From assembly GCF_019457595.1 (NCBI RefSeq), contig NZ_CP080419.1:2976001-3040000 (forward strand): a stretch of 64,000 nt of DNA. The letters run 5' to 3'. The notes under the pieces are model-generated. The model saw only the letters and a program-made list of their open reading frames with translations. It searched no databases and was not told where the DNA came from. How positions within the stretch are numbered: the stretch's first letter is position 1; each line of letters begins with the position of its first letter. A program made the position numbers and the translations under genes. Positions 30,036 through 39,154 of the stretch are shown here, one piece after another. This DNA is from Shewanella psychrotolerans (GTDB lineage: Bacteria; Pseudomonadota; Gammaproteobacteria; Enterobacterales; Shewanellaceae).

Positions 30036-31613
30036 TTATTCCCACTCAATGGTCGCAGGGGGCTTACCAGAAATATCGTAAACCACACGAGAAATACCGT
30101 CGATTTCATTAATGATGCGGTTTGATACGCGGCCTAAGAAATCATAAGGTAGATGCGCCCAATGTGCCGTCATAAAGTCGATAGTTTCTACCGCACGTAG
30201 AGAGACAACCCAATCGTACTTACGACCATCACCCATCACGCCCACAGAGCGCACAGGTAGGAACACGGTAAACGCTTGGCTGACTTTATTATAAAGATCT
30301 GCTTTATGCAGCTCTTCAATAAAGATCGCATCGGCGCGGCGCAGCAGATCGCAATACTCCTTTTTCACTTCACCCAGCACGCGAACACCAAGGCCAGGTC
30401 CAGGGAATGGATGACGGTAGAGCATATTGTAAGGCAAGCCTAACTCTAGACCAATCTTACGCACTTCATCTTTAAACAGCTCGCGAAGTGGCTCAACTAA
30501 GCCAAGCTCCATATCGTCTGGCAAACCGCCAACGTTATGGTGAGACTTAATCACGTGTGCCTTACCCGTCGCGCTTCCAGCTGATTCGATCACGTCAGGA
30601 TAAATTGTACCTTGTGCTAACCATTTAGCATTAACGCATTTTTTCGACTCTTCATCGAAAATATCGACAAACACTTTACCAATGATCTTACGCTTAGCTT
30701 CTGGGTCCGCTTCACTAGCAAGGGCATCAAGGAAACGGTCTTCTGCATCAACATGAACGATGTTAAGTCCAAAGTGATCGCCAAACATCTCTAGCACTTG
30801 ATCGGCTTCATTGAGACGTAATAAACCGTTATCAACAAACACACAAGTTAACTGTTTACCGATAGCACGGTGCAGTAGCATGGCGACAACCGATGAATCG
30901 ACGCCACCCGACAGACCTAAAATAACTTCATCATCACCAATCTGCTGCTTTAAACGCGCAATAGCGTCTTCAATAATCGAAGATGGTTTCCAGTTAGCTT
31001 CACAGCCACAGATCCCCAGAGCGAAATGCTCCAGCATACGTTGACCTTGACGAGTGTGGGTCACTTCAGGGTGGAACTGAACACCGTAGAAACGCTTCTC
31101 TTCGTTTGCCATCGCAGCAAATGGACAGGTTTCAGTATTCGCAACCGTAATGAAGCCTTCAGGAATTTCAGAGACCTTATCACCGTGGCTCATCCACACA
31201 TCGAGCAAAGCCTTACCGCTGTCGCTTACGGCATCTTCAATGCTTTTAAATAGCTGTGATGGTGCCTGCACTTCAACTTGAGCATAACCAAACTCACCTT
31301 CACCCACACCCCGGATCACTTTACCGCCAAGTTGTTCAGACATGGTTTGCATGCCATAGCAGATCCCAAGTACAGGAACGCCAGCATTAAACACATACTC
31401 AGGCGCACGTGGTGAGTTTTCGGCGGTGACACTTTCAGGACCACCAGCAAGGATAATACCGTTAGGTGCAAACTCTTTGATTTGCGCTTCAGACACATCC
31501 CATGCCCAAAGTTCACAGTAAACACCGATCTCACGGATGCGGCGGGCAATTAATTGCGTGTACTGAGATCCAAAATCGAGAATGAGGATCTTATGATCAT
31601 GAATATTGCTCAT
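30036..31613 (-). CDS. guaA: GMP synthase (glutamine-hydrolysing)
   Basis: A 525-residue enzyme converting XMP to GMP. The N-terminal class I glutaminase has the nucleophilic Cys in [10 protein letters not shown] and the His-x-Glu pair in QFHPEVTHT. The ATP-pyrophosphatase domain carries the PP-loop [10 protein letters not shown]. The C-terminal dimerisation domain ends in KPPATIEWE as in E. coli. Second gene of guaBA, 106 bases after guaB, with a hairpin in the gap. Confidence 0.98.
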   Translation of the reverse strand: MSNIHDHKILILDFGSQYTQLIARRIREIGVYCELWAWDVSEAQIKEFAPNGIILAGGPESVTAENSPRAPEYVFNAGVPVLGICYGMQTMSEQLGGKVIRGVGEGEFGYAQVEVQAPSQLFKSIEDAVSDSGKALLDVWMSHGDKVSEIPEGFITVANTETCPFAAMANEEKRFYGVQFHPEVTHTRQGQRMLEHFALGICGCEANWKPSSIIEDAIARLKQQIGDDEVILGLSGGVDSSVVAMLLHRAIGKQLTCVFVDNGLLRLNEADQVLEMFGDHFGLNIVHVDAEDRFLDALASEADPEAKRKIIGKVFVDIFDEESKKCVNAKWLAQGTIYPDVIESAGSATGKAHVIKSHHNVGGLPDDMELGLVEPLRELFKDEVRKIGLELGLPYNMLYRHPFPGPGLGVRVLGEVKKEYCDLLRRADAIFIEELHKADLYNKVSQAFTVFLPVRSVGVMGDGRKYDWVVSLRAVETIDFMTAHWAHLPYDFLGRVSNRIINEIDGISRVVYDISGKPPATIEWE

Positions 31614-31681
31614 GGTTTACCTTATTATCTTTCATATTATCGCGACTCGCCGATATCACTATCGACAGATCAAATTAACAA

Positions 31682-31708
31682 AAGGCAGCGTTATTAATAA
31701 CACTGCCT
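31682..31708 (-). promoter_or_regulatory. Intercistronic hairpin between guaB and guaA
   Basis: GGCAGTGTTATT/AATAACGCTGCC forms a nearly perfect stem, followed on the minus strand by TTTTGTTAATTT. It could be a partial terminator or an mRNA processing or stability element that sets the guaB to guaA ratio. Confidence 0.4.
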
Positions 31709-31719
31709 GATTTCAATCT

Positions 31720-33186
31720 TTATGAACGGCTGCGGTAGTTCGGCGCTTCTTTACTGATGGTCACATCATGCACATGAGACTCACCCATACCTGCCGATGT
31801 TACCTTCACAAATTCAGCTTTCTCGTTGAGGTCTTTGATCGTTGGACAACCAGTTAGCCCCATGCATGAACGCAAACCACCCATATACTGATGGATGATC
31901 TCTTTAAGCTTACCTTTGTACGGTACGCGACCTTCAATACCTTCTGGTACTAGCTTGTCTGCAGCGTTGTCAGTTTGAAAGTAACGGTCCGATGACCCTT
32001 GAGTCATTGCACCAAGTGAACCCATGCCACGATATGATTTATAAGCACGACCATTGTAAAGTTCAGTTTCACCTGGAGCTTCGTCAGTACCAGCAAACAT
32101 AGAACCTGCCATGATGCATGACGCGCCAGCAGCTAATGCCTTAGCTAAGTCACCAGAGAAACGAATACCACCATCGGCAATAACAGGGATATCTAAGTGC
32201 TTAACAGCTGCCGCCGCATCAGATACCGCAGTAATTTGTGGAACACCCACACCCGTCACGATACGAGTGGTACAGATAGATCCAGGGCCAATACCCACTT
32301 TAACTGCGTTAACGCCTGCTTCGACTAAGGCTAGTGCGCCTTCAGCCGTTGCGACGTTACCGCCAACAATTTGTAGATCTGGGTATTTAGCACGCGTATC
32401 ACGAATACGCTGTAACACGCCTTCTGAATGACCATGTGATGAATCGATAAGCAAGACATCGATACCAGCAGCAACCAGCGCATCGACACGCTCTTCGTTG
32501 CCCGCACCAGCGCCAACAGCGGCACCGACACGTAGACGACCAAACTCATCTTTACAAGCGTTTGGCTTCTCTTCCGCTTTTTGGAAATCTTTAACAGTGA
32601 TAAGCCCTTTTAGACGATAATTAGCATCGATCACTAAGACTTTTTCAACACGATGAGCATGCATCAACTTTTGCACTTCATCGAGAGGCGTACCTTCTGG
32701 TACAGTAACAAGGCGCGCTTTCGGCGTCATTACTTGCTCGACAGTACGGCTCCAATCAGTGATAAAACGTACATCACGGCCGGTAATAATACCCACCAAT
32801 TCGTTCGCATCATCAACAACAGGATAACCAGCAAAGCCATTCTTTTGTGTCAATACTTTCAGCTCAGCAAGTGTTGTAGAAGGCGTTACCGTTACAGGTT
32901 GTTGAACGATACCCGCTTCATAGATTTTCACTTGGCGAACTTGCTCTGCCTGCTGCTCTATGCTCATATTTTTATGAATAAAACCAATACCACCTTCTTG
33001 CGCCATCGCGATCGCAAGACGAGCTTCAGTCACGGTATCCATGGCTGCAGACACAATTGGCATATTGAGTTCTATTGTTTGGGTTAAACGAGTATTAAGA
33101 ACAGCTGTATTAGGGAGTACAGTCGAATGTGCAGGAACAAGCAAAACATCGTCAAAGGTAAGTGCTTCTTTTTTTAAACGTAGCAT
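31720..33186 (-). CDS. guaB: Inosine-5'-monophosphate dehydrogenase
   Basis: A 488-residue enzyme oxidising IMP to XMP with NAD, the committed step of guanine nucleotide synthesis. The catalytic Cys loop reads [15 protein letters not shown], and the flap contains [14 protein letters not shown]-domain pair (about 95-205) is inserted in the barrel, as usual. First gene of guaBA; divergent from xseA across about 120 bases. Regulation by purines or DnaA, known in E. coli, is not visible here. Confidence 0.98.
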   Translation of the reverse strand: MLRLKKEALTFDDVLLVPAHSTVLPNTAVLNTRLTQTIELNMPIVSAAMDTVTEARLAIAMAQEGGIGFIHKNMSIEQQAEQVRQVKIYEAGIVQQPVTVTPSTTLAELKVLTQKNGFAGYPVVDDANELVGIITGRDVRFITDWSRTVEQVMTPKARLVTVPEGTPLDEVQKLMHAHRVEKVLVIDANYRLKGLITVKDFQKAEEKPNACKDEFGRLRVGAAVGAGAGNEERVDALVAAGIDVLLIDSSHGHSEGVLQRIRDTRAKYPDLQIVGGNVATAEGALALVEAGVNAVKVGIGPGSICTTRIVTGVGVPQITAVSDAAAAVKHLDIPVIADGGIRFSGDLAKALAAGASCIMAGSMFAGTDEAPGETELYNGRAYKSYRGMGSLGAMTQGSSDRYFQTDNAADKLVPEGIEGRVPYKGKLKEIIHQYMGGLRSCMGLTGCPTIKDLNEKAEFVKVTSAGMGESHVHDVTISKEAPNYRSRS

Positions 33187-33305
33187 GGCAACATCTCCCC
33201 ATGTAGGTGATATAAGAGGTAAAATATTGCGGCGGGATTATACCTTGCATATTGAGCTTGGTAAATGGAAAATAGTAAAAAAGTCGCTTTAGTTGTAAAA
33301 TTTCT

Positions 33306-34634
33306 ATGAATATGCCGAAAAATAATGTTTACACCGTATCCCGTCTCAATGGAGAGGTCAGACAACTTCTCGAAGGCGAACTGGGTCGGATCTGGCTAGA
33401 AGCTGAGATCTCCAATTTTTCGGCGCCCAGTTCTGGCCACTGGTATTTAACCTTAAAAGATAACTACGCCCAGATCCGCTCGGCCATGTTCAAAGGTAAA
33501 AATCGCAGCGTGACTTTTAGACCAGCCAATGGACAGCAGGTCTTAGTTAAAGGCTCTATTAGCGTATACGAGCCTAGAGGCGACTATCAACTTATCATCG
33601 ACTCCATGTTACCTGCAGGTGATGGCTTATTAGCGCAGCAATATGAAGCCTTAAAAATGAAACTGGCCGCTGAAGGCCTATTTGCAGCAGACACTAAGCG
33701 ACCACTGCCCCATAATATTCAACGCATCGGTGTTATTACCTCAGCAACAGGTGCTGCAATAAGAGATGTACTACAGGTACTCAAACGCCGCGATCCCTCT
33801 ATTGAGGTCATAATCTATCCCGCCCCCGTCCAAGGCGAACATGCAGATAGAGCAATATGTCACGCCATTATGCAAGCCAACGATCGCAATGAGGTCGACG
33901 TGTTGCTGGTTACCCGCGGCGGCGGTTCATTAGAAGACTTATGGTGCTTTAACAGTGAAGCGCTGGCCCATACAATTTACAACAGTGCGCTTCCCATTGT
34001 CTCAGCGGTCGGTCATGAGGTCGACACCACCATTAGCGACTACGTTGCCGATCTTCGTGCCCCGACGCCGTCAGCAGCGGCTGAGTTGCTGTCACAAGAT
34101 GCCCTAAGCAAAAGCGATAAGCTCATTATGGCGATCACCCGCTTAAAACAAGGTTGGCAACATTACCGCCTAAAGCAGCAGCAACGCTTTAGCATGATCG
34201 AGCATCGTTTACATAGGCAAGATCCCAAACGCCAGTTACAACAGTATGAGCAGCGCTTCGATGAGATGCAGCTCAGACTCGAATCGGCGATCAATGCCAG
34301 ACTGGCAAAATTGAATATGAGCAGCCAAGGGTTAGCCCACCGATTAGCACAGCAATCCCCTAGCAACCGCTTAAGGCTGGAACAGAGTCGATTAAGTTTT
34401 TTAAACCAAAAGCTTAATAAAGCAATGCAAACTAGATTATCTGATGCAAACACCGCATTAACTCACGCCGCCCACCAGTTAGACACCGTCAGTCCACTCG
34501 CAACACTAAGCCGTGGCTACAGCATTACCTTAGATGCAAATGAAAGGGTCGTACAAAAAGTGGCCGATGTTAACGCAGGCGACAGGCTAACCACTAAGCT
34601 CATCGATGGTGAAGTGCAATCTACCGTATTGTGA
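33306..34634 (+). CDS. xseA: Exodeoxyribonuclease VII large subunit
   Basis: A 442-residue single-strand exonuclease subunit. The N-terminal OB fold (about 8-105) begins [20 protein letters not shown], followed by the catalytic domain with [35 protein letters not shown] and [19 protein letters not shown], and a coiled-coil C-terminal part. Length is normal. The xseB small-subunit gene is not adjacent. The guaB-xseA divergent arrangement is common in gammaproteobacteria. Confidence 0.97.
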   Translation: MNMPKNNVYTVSRLNGEVRQLLEGELGRIWLEAEISNFSAPSSGHWYLTLKDNYAQIRSAMFKGKNRSVTFRPANGQQVLVKGSISVYEPRGDYQLIIDSMLPAGDGLLAQQYEALKMKLAAEGLFAADTKRPLPHNIQRIGVITSATGAAIRDVLQVLKRRDPSIEVIIYPAPVQGEHADRAICHAIMQANDRNEVDVLLVTRGGGSLEDLWCFNSEALAHTIYNSALPIVSAVGHEVDTTISDYVADLRAPTPSAAAELLSQDALSKSDKLIMAITRLKQGWQHYRLKQQQRFSMIEHRLHRQDPKRQLQQYEQRFDEMQLRLESAINARLAKLNMSSQGLAHRLAQQSPSNRLRLEQSRLSFLNQKLNKAMQTRLSDANTALTHAAHQLDTVSPLATLSRGYSITLDANERVVQKVADVNAGDRLTTKLIDGEVQSTVL

Positions 34635-34688
34635 CAGACGGCTAAGTTAGCCTAAATAAACTCAGCTACATTTTGCCCCCAATAGCTA

Positions 34689-34976
34689 GGCCTTCGAATG
34701 AAGGTGTTGGCATTTTTGTGGTTTAACATTTGGGTGTGTTCGTTTTTACATAGCTGATGGTAGCGTTGACCTTCATGGTTTTGAATTGCTTGCCGCAGGT
34801 GAAGCGCATGGATGCGCAAATGTCGTGATCACAGGATGTGAAAGAGCGACCTATTCGTGCAGATACTTCTTCGGCTCGCTGTAAACCCATCCCTGGGCGC
34901 TCTACGATTTCATCCATGAAATCGAAGGCCTCAGCCGCACCTACACCGACTTTTCTATCTCTTCGATTTGACCTTA
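34689..34976. repeat. Duplicated intergenic repeat, copy 1
   Basis: A 111-bp block (34689-34799) that includes GATGGTAGCGTTGACCTTCA and TTTTGAATTGCTTGC, then a unique middle, then a terminal block (34943-34976) reading TCTATCTCTTCGATTTGACC. All parts except the middle recur at 35004-35312. It lies directly after xseA. A spurious reading frame on the minus strand spans the copy; its repeated peptide comes from the DNA repeat. Confidence 0.75.
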
Positions 34977-35003
34977 TGAGAAGGTTTTGGACAAAAGTGT
35001 TCT

Positions 35004-35312
35004 GGCCTTGGAATGAAGGGGCTAGCATTTTTGGCTTGTAGCATTTAGCTGTGTTGATTTTTACTTCGCTGATGGTAGCGTTGACCTTCATAGTTTTGAA
35101 TTGCTTGCAGCAGGCCTCACGTGCAAACACATTTGTGACACGGTGAGTGAAGCGTAGCTTCGTGCTTACGAACGAGAGGCATGGATGCCGAACTGGCTTT
35201 TAGACATGGACGTTGTTCAAGCACTTCCATGTGAGCTCTACCTCGGCATCCATGCCTCGGAAGGTCACAACTGTGTTCACACCGAGTTTTCTATCTCTTC
35301 GATTTGACCTTA
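35004..35312. repeat. Duplicated intergenic repeat, copy 2, with nested inverted repeat
   Basis: Head (35004-35114) and tail (35279-35312) match copy 1 closely. The middle instead carries a 16-bp perfect inverted repeat, GAGGCATGGATGCCGA at 35176-35191 and its complement at 35243-35258, with an inner ACATGGA/TCCATGT pair. It marks a recombination-prone junction between housekeeping xseA and the cassette genes. Confidence 0.75.
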
Positions 35313-35410
35313 CTGGTACCACTTAGGCAATCACAAGTTAACTCATTTCTGGACATTTTCGAGTTAAAGCCTTAACTCTAACCTGTCAGTTTCGGATAAA
35401 AATTTCTATG

Positions 35411-35445
35411 GGATAACGCCCTGCTTAGGGACACAAATACGGCGG
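35411..35445 (-). repeat. Partial attC-like site after the acetyltransferase
   Basis: Immediately beyond the GNAT stop, the minus strand reads CCCTAAGCAGGGCGTTAT, like the 3' half of Vibrio/Shewanella integron attC sites. The matching 5' half is missing, so it is either truncated or the scar at the end of the array. Confidence 0.35.
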
Positions 35446-35889
35446 CTATAATTGGATAAGAGCTAGCATATCGTCACCATCTTCATCCAAGCCGACTTCT
35501 TGAAACCCAAAGCTGGAATAGAAATCTTTAGCAACCGGATTAGTGGGGTTATAGCATATTTCGATTTCTTTAATGCCAGGAGTTTGCTTTATAGCCTCGA
35601 TTGCCAGCGTTAAAGCTTTCCGACCTATCCCTTGGTTCTGATGACTCTTGTCAACCATAAACCGCCAAATTGAAACTTTTGAAACTGATTCTTTAACCCA
35701 CATAAAGAAACCAACGGGTTTATCGTCGAAGCAAATGGCCTTACAAGTGTGACCTTCGTTATAAAATGACTCAACTAATGACCACATGTTGCACGCTACA
35801 TAATCTTCTTGTGCTTCAGTGACATCAAGGTCACAGACTGACTCATAATTTTTCTTGTTTATTTCTTCCAATGAAATTTGCATGTTCAT
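35446..35889 (-). CDS. GNAT-family N-acetyltransferase (gene cassette)
   Basis: A 147-residue acetyltransferase. The acetyl-CoA motif A reads VDKSHQNQGIGRKALTLAI, with the usual Q-x-x-G-x-G/A pattern. It resembles small-molecule GNATs such as spermidine or aminoglycoside-type enzymes; the sequence DVTEAQEDYVACNMWSLVES recalls spermine/spermidine acetyltransferases. The start has a Met-Asn-Met choice, with CAGGATGAAC just upstream. It lies between attC-like sites in the orientation expected of an integron cassette. Substrate unknown. Confidence 0.82.
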   Translation of the reverse strand: MNMQISLEEINKKNYESVCDLDVTEAQEDYVACNMWSLVESFYNEGHTCKAICFDDKPVGFFMWVKESVSKVSIWRFMVDKSHQNQGIGRKALTLAIEAIKQTPGIKEIEICYNPTNPVAKDFYSSFGFQEVGLDEDGDDMLALIQL

Positions 35890-35897
35890 CCTGAATT

Positions 35898-35981
35898 CTA
35901 ACGCTCCGTTAACGGGTGAGCGTAGTTCGCGAGTCCGTGCCAGCGTTGTTTGCTGGCGTTTTCGTTAAACGGCTTGTTATA
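35898..35981 (-). repeat. Integron attC-like recombination site
   Basis: On the minus strand it starts TATAACAAGCCGTTTAACG and ends CCGTTAACGGAGCGTTAG; the two ends are imperfectly complementary, as in attC R''/L'' and L'/R' boxes. The centre has its own stem GCCAGC/GCTGGC. Length is about 84 bases, within the attC range. It lies between the lipoprotein and GNAT stops and starts. Confidence 0.7.
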
Positions 35982-35986
35982 TGCCA

Positions 35987-36316
35987 TTACAAACACCTAC
36001 CTTGCCGCCCTATTTCGTATTCAGTTAGTTCACGTTTTTCATTTACTTGGAAGGCCAATTTATACACCCAGGAAACGCAAACAACGCTATTTTCTTTCGT
36101 TTCTTCAAGTACAAGAAAATATCCCTCGTCTCCTTTTGCAACATTAAAAGGAATATTATGAGATGTAGCCCAACGTTCAATATCTTCGTATGTAGATCCA
36201 TCGGGAATTTGAGTTGAAAATTCACTTTTCCAGTATGAAATTCTCTCATCTTCCTTCACTACACGGGAACAACCAAGGACTGAAAATACTACAAGTAATA
36301 TCGCGATGTATCTCAT
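35987..36316 (-). CDS. Small lipoprotein of unknown function (gene cassette)
   Basis: A 109-residue protein with a lipoprotein signal (MRYIAILLVVFSVLGC, lipobox SVLGC) and a short soluble domain (WATSHNIPFNVAKGDEGYF, VCVSWVYKLAF). The ATG at 36316 lies four bases past the end of an attC-like site, the usual place for cassette genes, which explains the lack of a ribosome site. The longer upstream frame would run through attC and is rejected. No family is recognised. Confidence 0.65.
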   Translation of the reverse strand: MRYIAILLVVFSVLGCSRVVKEDERISYWKSEFSTQIPDGSTYEDIERWATSHNIPFNVAKGDEGYFLVLEETKENSVVCVSWVYKLAFQVNEKRELTEYEIGRQGRCL

Positions 36317-36320
36317 GGCA

Positions 36321-36418
36321 TATAACGCTTTGCTAAGCGGCAATAAAATTGTTGGCTAAAATTAGCGAGGAACGAGCAAAAGCCAACTGTTTTTTGTCCG
36401 TTTAAGCAACTTGTTATA
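36321..36418 (-). repeat. Integron attC-like recombination site
   Basis: The clearest of the set. On the minus strand it begins TATAACAAGTTGCTTAAACGG and ends CCGCTTAGCAAAGCGTTATA, with complementary ends, and an inner stem GTTGGC/GCCAAC. Length is 98 bases. It begins four bases after the stop of the DUF5677-like gene and ends four bases before the next ATG, the textbook cassette arrangement. Confidence 0.78.
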
Positions 36419-36422
36419 TTGG

Positions 36423-37409
36423 TCATTCTACACTCAAAAATGCATCTCCAACTTCTTTGACGTAATTATCTATTATCCTCATGAAGATCACTGAATCCTT
36501 ATAATCCAAACCACTATTTTCATCTTCAATATATGTACCCAAAAATATAGTAGTAATTTGAGCCAAACTAATTGCTGTAAAATGTGCAGGTTCAGTTAGT
36601 CCTGAGTTGGATTGACCACAAAGCAGCATATCGTATTTTGCCTCACTCATTGCATACAGTGAAGCCATTTCGAAATAATCAGAATGTATATTCCGATTAG
36701 CTAATAAGTAATTATGTGACCATTTTTCAAGTCCAACATACTCACTTAACTTTCCTATTTTCGAAAACTTTGTGTGCTTACGAGCCCAATTCCAATGGGA
36801 TTCTCCATTGGTAACCTCTTTTTTTAGGTTTGAATAATATTCAGCTTCTTCATCTGTAAAGGTTTCTTGCCCCATTGCTTCTGCTGTTTTCCTGTGTTCT
36901 TCGATACCTTCAGCGGTATGGATTGCTCCTTGCTTGATATAATCAATAGCAGCTTCTTTTCCGTGTTTTTGTATAACAAGGCAAGTAACTACCATTTCAT
37001 ACAATGTACGCCATCGAGCTAAAGCTGCATCAGGGTAACCACCTTCAAGGAGATGGATTATTTCACCCGAAATACGGCATGCATGTGCATGTTGACGAAG
37101 AAAAACACCAATTAATTCATCGGTTTCATATTTTGGGTTCTTCAAGAATTGTTCTTGAAAGTTCATACCTGCTTGTAAGCAGGTTTCCCTTAATCCATGA
37201 AGTTTTCGAAAGCCGACAGCCCAGCGTTTTCTGTTTCTTTTTATAAAAGCATCATGTTCAGAAACAATACTTTTAATTCTTGTTTCTTCCTGCTCTTTTG
37301 TATCTTCGATTAAGATATCGGATACTAAATTTTTGACAGCTTCATAACTTGGACTTTCACCATTTTCTCTTAGCTTACTTTCGGCGAGATCTAATAATTC
37401 TTCGAACAA
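36423..37409 (-). CDS. DUF5677-like protein (gene cassette)
   Basis: About 328 residues, mostly helical. The central motif ARWRTLYEMVVTCLV and the later HNYLLANRNIHSDYFEMAS match the DUF5677 family (Arg-x-x-Tyr-Glu and Asn-x-x-x-His features), found in accessory regions and cassettes with unknown function. A TTG start at 37409 is favoured because GGAG lies six bases before it; another TTG four codons upstream is possible. It is flanked by two attC-like sites. Lower GC than neighbours supports acquisition. Confidence 0.65.
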   Translation of the reverse strand: MFEELLDLAESKLRENGESPSYEAVKNLVSDILIEDTKEQEETRIKSIVSEHDAFIKRNRKRWAVGFRKLHGLRETCLQAGMNFQEQFLKNPKYETDELIGVFLRQHAHACRISGEIIHLLEGGYPDAALARWRTLYEMVVTCLVIQKHGKEAAIDYIKQGAIHTAEGIEEHRKTAEAMGQETFTDEEAEYYSNLKKEVTNGESHWNWARKHTKFSKIGKLSEYVGLEKWSHNYLLANRNIHSDYFEMASLYAMSEAKYDMLLCGQSNSGLTEPAHFTAISLAQITTIFLGTYIEDENSGLDYKDSVIFMRIIDNYVKEVGDAFLSVE

Positions 37410-37434
37410 TGATGACTCCAAAACTTGAGACCAA

Positions 37435-37481
37435 TATAACGATCTAGTTCACGAGCCGAAGGTCTCGTGTAACGGCTTGTT
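37435..37481 (-). repeat. Short integron attC-like site upstream of the DUF5677-like gene
   Basis: On the minus strand GAACAAGCCGTTA starts the site and GATCGTTATA ends it; between them CACGAG/CTCGTG form a perfect stem around ACCTTCGG. At 47 bases it is short for attC. It would belong to a previous cassette now lacking a recognisable gene (37482-38560). Confidence 0.5.
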
Positions 37482-38582
37482 CTTTACTTTCGGAGAGAGG
37501 AGGTTATCGCTACTCAATCCGTGAGTTCATATTCCATGCCCTTGGGGCTTAATTGATGCCCCATGCGGCGTGAGTGAAGCATCGCTTCTTTACTTGAAGT
37601 CACTTGCAGGTCTCTTTAAAGCTTCGCTTTACGAGCCTTAGCAAGGGCTTTCAAGCTATCATAAATAAGGCGTTTCTTCCATCGCGTTTGGCTCTATCTA
37701 TTCCTTCGGCTAGACTTAAATATCACTTCTTTTTTGCTAAAAATCGTCTACCGCAGGTAAGAACATTTTATTAGTGCGCATGCGCGTTTACCTCTTTGGA
37801 CCAGTGAAAACGCGCACAGTTAACTATCTGTATACAATGAACTTATCAGCATTTTTCTAAATATACCATCTGGAAAAACGCGCATGCGCGTTTTCCAAAC
37901 CTATTATCTACTTAACGAATATTGTAAGTAGTTAATTCTAAAGTCATTTATTTATACCGAAATGAGAAAATGCGCAAAAACACAAGATGAAAATCGTTCA
38001 AAATCCTTATGATTTTAATATAACTGTATACTTATCCCGTTTTTTGATGGGCCGTATGTAGTGGCGTAGTGAATTGCATCTCACGGGTGTCACGATGATA
38101 ATTGCTAGGCCAAAAAGTCCGTTCGTTACTGATCCACCGATAACTTGTTAAGCCACTTTGGGGCAAAAATCAGTTAGCTTTCACGCCTTAAACACACCAA
38201 TACCGCCAAATCGAAGAGACGTTAAATACCAAGTGTAGATACGCCTGTGACCTTCGGTTTCAGGGATGAAACCGCAGAGCGGCCAGGGATGGCGCACAGC
38301 GTGTCACAGGCGTATCTGCACAGCCCTCGCCGGGCAGGCGTTAGATGGCGATGAAGGTATGACCTTCAACTCATTTAATAAATGAGCGTGTCGCCAAATG
38401 CCAACCAAGCAAACTAGAGAAATGCCAAACCTGCATTCTAAGGGCAACAAACTTTGGGGCAAAAGCCTGTTAACTTTTATCAACAAAAAGCGGATTAGCT
38501 TATGTTTGATCACTTAACCCGAGTTCAGGTTACCTAATCACAACGCTAATCCACCCCAACATAAACGAGTCAATAACCGAAA
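37482..38582. other. 1.1-kb gene-free accessory stretch with palindromes
   Basis: No credible gene on either strand. It contains GCGCATGCGCG palindromes near 37779 and 37878-37890, the latter extended to GGAAAA/TTTTCC arms. A 15-bp inverted repeat lies at 38237-38317. A 14-base motif ACTTTGGGGCAAAA occurs at about 38155 and 38451. An attC 3'-end-like GGCAGGCGTTAGAT occurs near 38334 on the plus strand. Possible decayed cassettes or mobile element remnants. Confidence 0.5.
38237..38317. repeat. Long inverted repeat (81-base cruciform)
   Basis: AGATACGCCTGTGAC at 38237-38251 is perfectly inverted at 38303-38317. The interior holds a second hairpin, GGTTTCA/TGAAACC. The architecture parallels the inverted repeat at 35176-35258, on the other side of the cassette genes, but with different sequence. 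Confidence 0.7.
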
Positions 38583-38963
38583 CTAAGCTACTCGATGAAG
38601 TGCACAAATTTTATTTCCTGAAGGATCTCTTAGATAAGCCAAATACAACTTACCTACCGCCCCTTCTCTAAGGCCTGGTGGTTGTTCACAAGCTGTGCCA
38701 CCATTAGCTAAGCCTGCAGTATGCCAAGCATCGACTAACTCGGTATTTTTTGCGTTGAAGCCCAAAGTGCTTCCATTACCACGAGTCGCTGGTTCGCCAT
38801 CAATAGGTTTTGTTAACGCGAATACGCCACTTGCAGAGAAATAAAAGCAGCGTCCTTTCTCATCAAACACACCTGCGTCATAACCTAACGAACCTAAGAT
38901 CGCATCATAAAATGCTTTTGATTTTTCAATATCATTAGCACCGAGCATCACATGACTAAACAT
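38583..38963 (-). CDS. VOC-family (glyoxalase/dioxygenase superfamily) protein
   Basis: A 126-residue single-domain vicinal-oxygen-chelate protein. The first beta-alpha-beta unit begins MFSHVMLGANDIEKSKAFYD, with a metal-ligand-type His, and the C-terminal strand reads YLRDPSGNKICALH, with a Lys where many glyoxalases have the metal-binding residue. AAGGAG lies six bases before the ATG at 38963. Monocistronic. Function among lyases, dioxygenases and resistance proteins cannot be set. Confidence 0.82.
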   Translation of the reverse strand: MFSHVMLGANDIEKSKAFYDAILGSLGYDAGVFDEKGRCFYFSASGVFALTKPIDGEPATRGNGSTLGFNAKNTELVDAWHTAGLANGGTACEQPPGLREGAVGKLYLAYLRDPSGNKICALHRVA

Positions 38964-39154
38964 CAAATCTCCTTATCAAATTATTCTAACTAGACATTAG
39001 GGTCCTATCTCACGTCACTCTAATGGATTTCAGATCACCCAACAATCTAAATCTTTATCATTCAAATTAAACCCAATAAGGCTTTCAGCTTATGTTCATC
39101 TTCACTCACTTATCATGACGGTAAATCAAACAACCGAATAAATTTGGAGACGGT

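Noticed and set aside
34723..35130. A 135-codon frame on the minus strand with a repeated peptide (QFKTMKVNATIS)
   Set aside because: The repeated peptide is a by-product of the duplicated DNA repeat; there is no ribosome site and no domain.
37775..37800. dif/XerCD-type site (GTGCGCAT)
   Set aside because: Only the first half-site agrees; the central region and XerD arm do not match.
38320..38345. Full attC on the plus strand ending GGCAGGCGTTAGAT
   Set aside because: The 3' end matches but no complementary 5' end was found within 150 bases; mentioned only as a possible remnant.
38304..38513. A 69-codon frame on the minus strand
   Set aside because: No ribosome site, overlaps the inverted repeat, and its composition is not protein-like.
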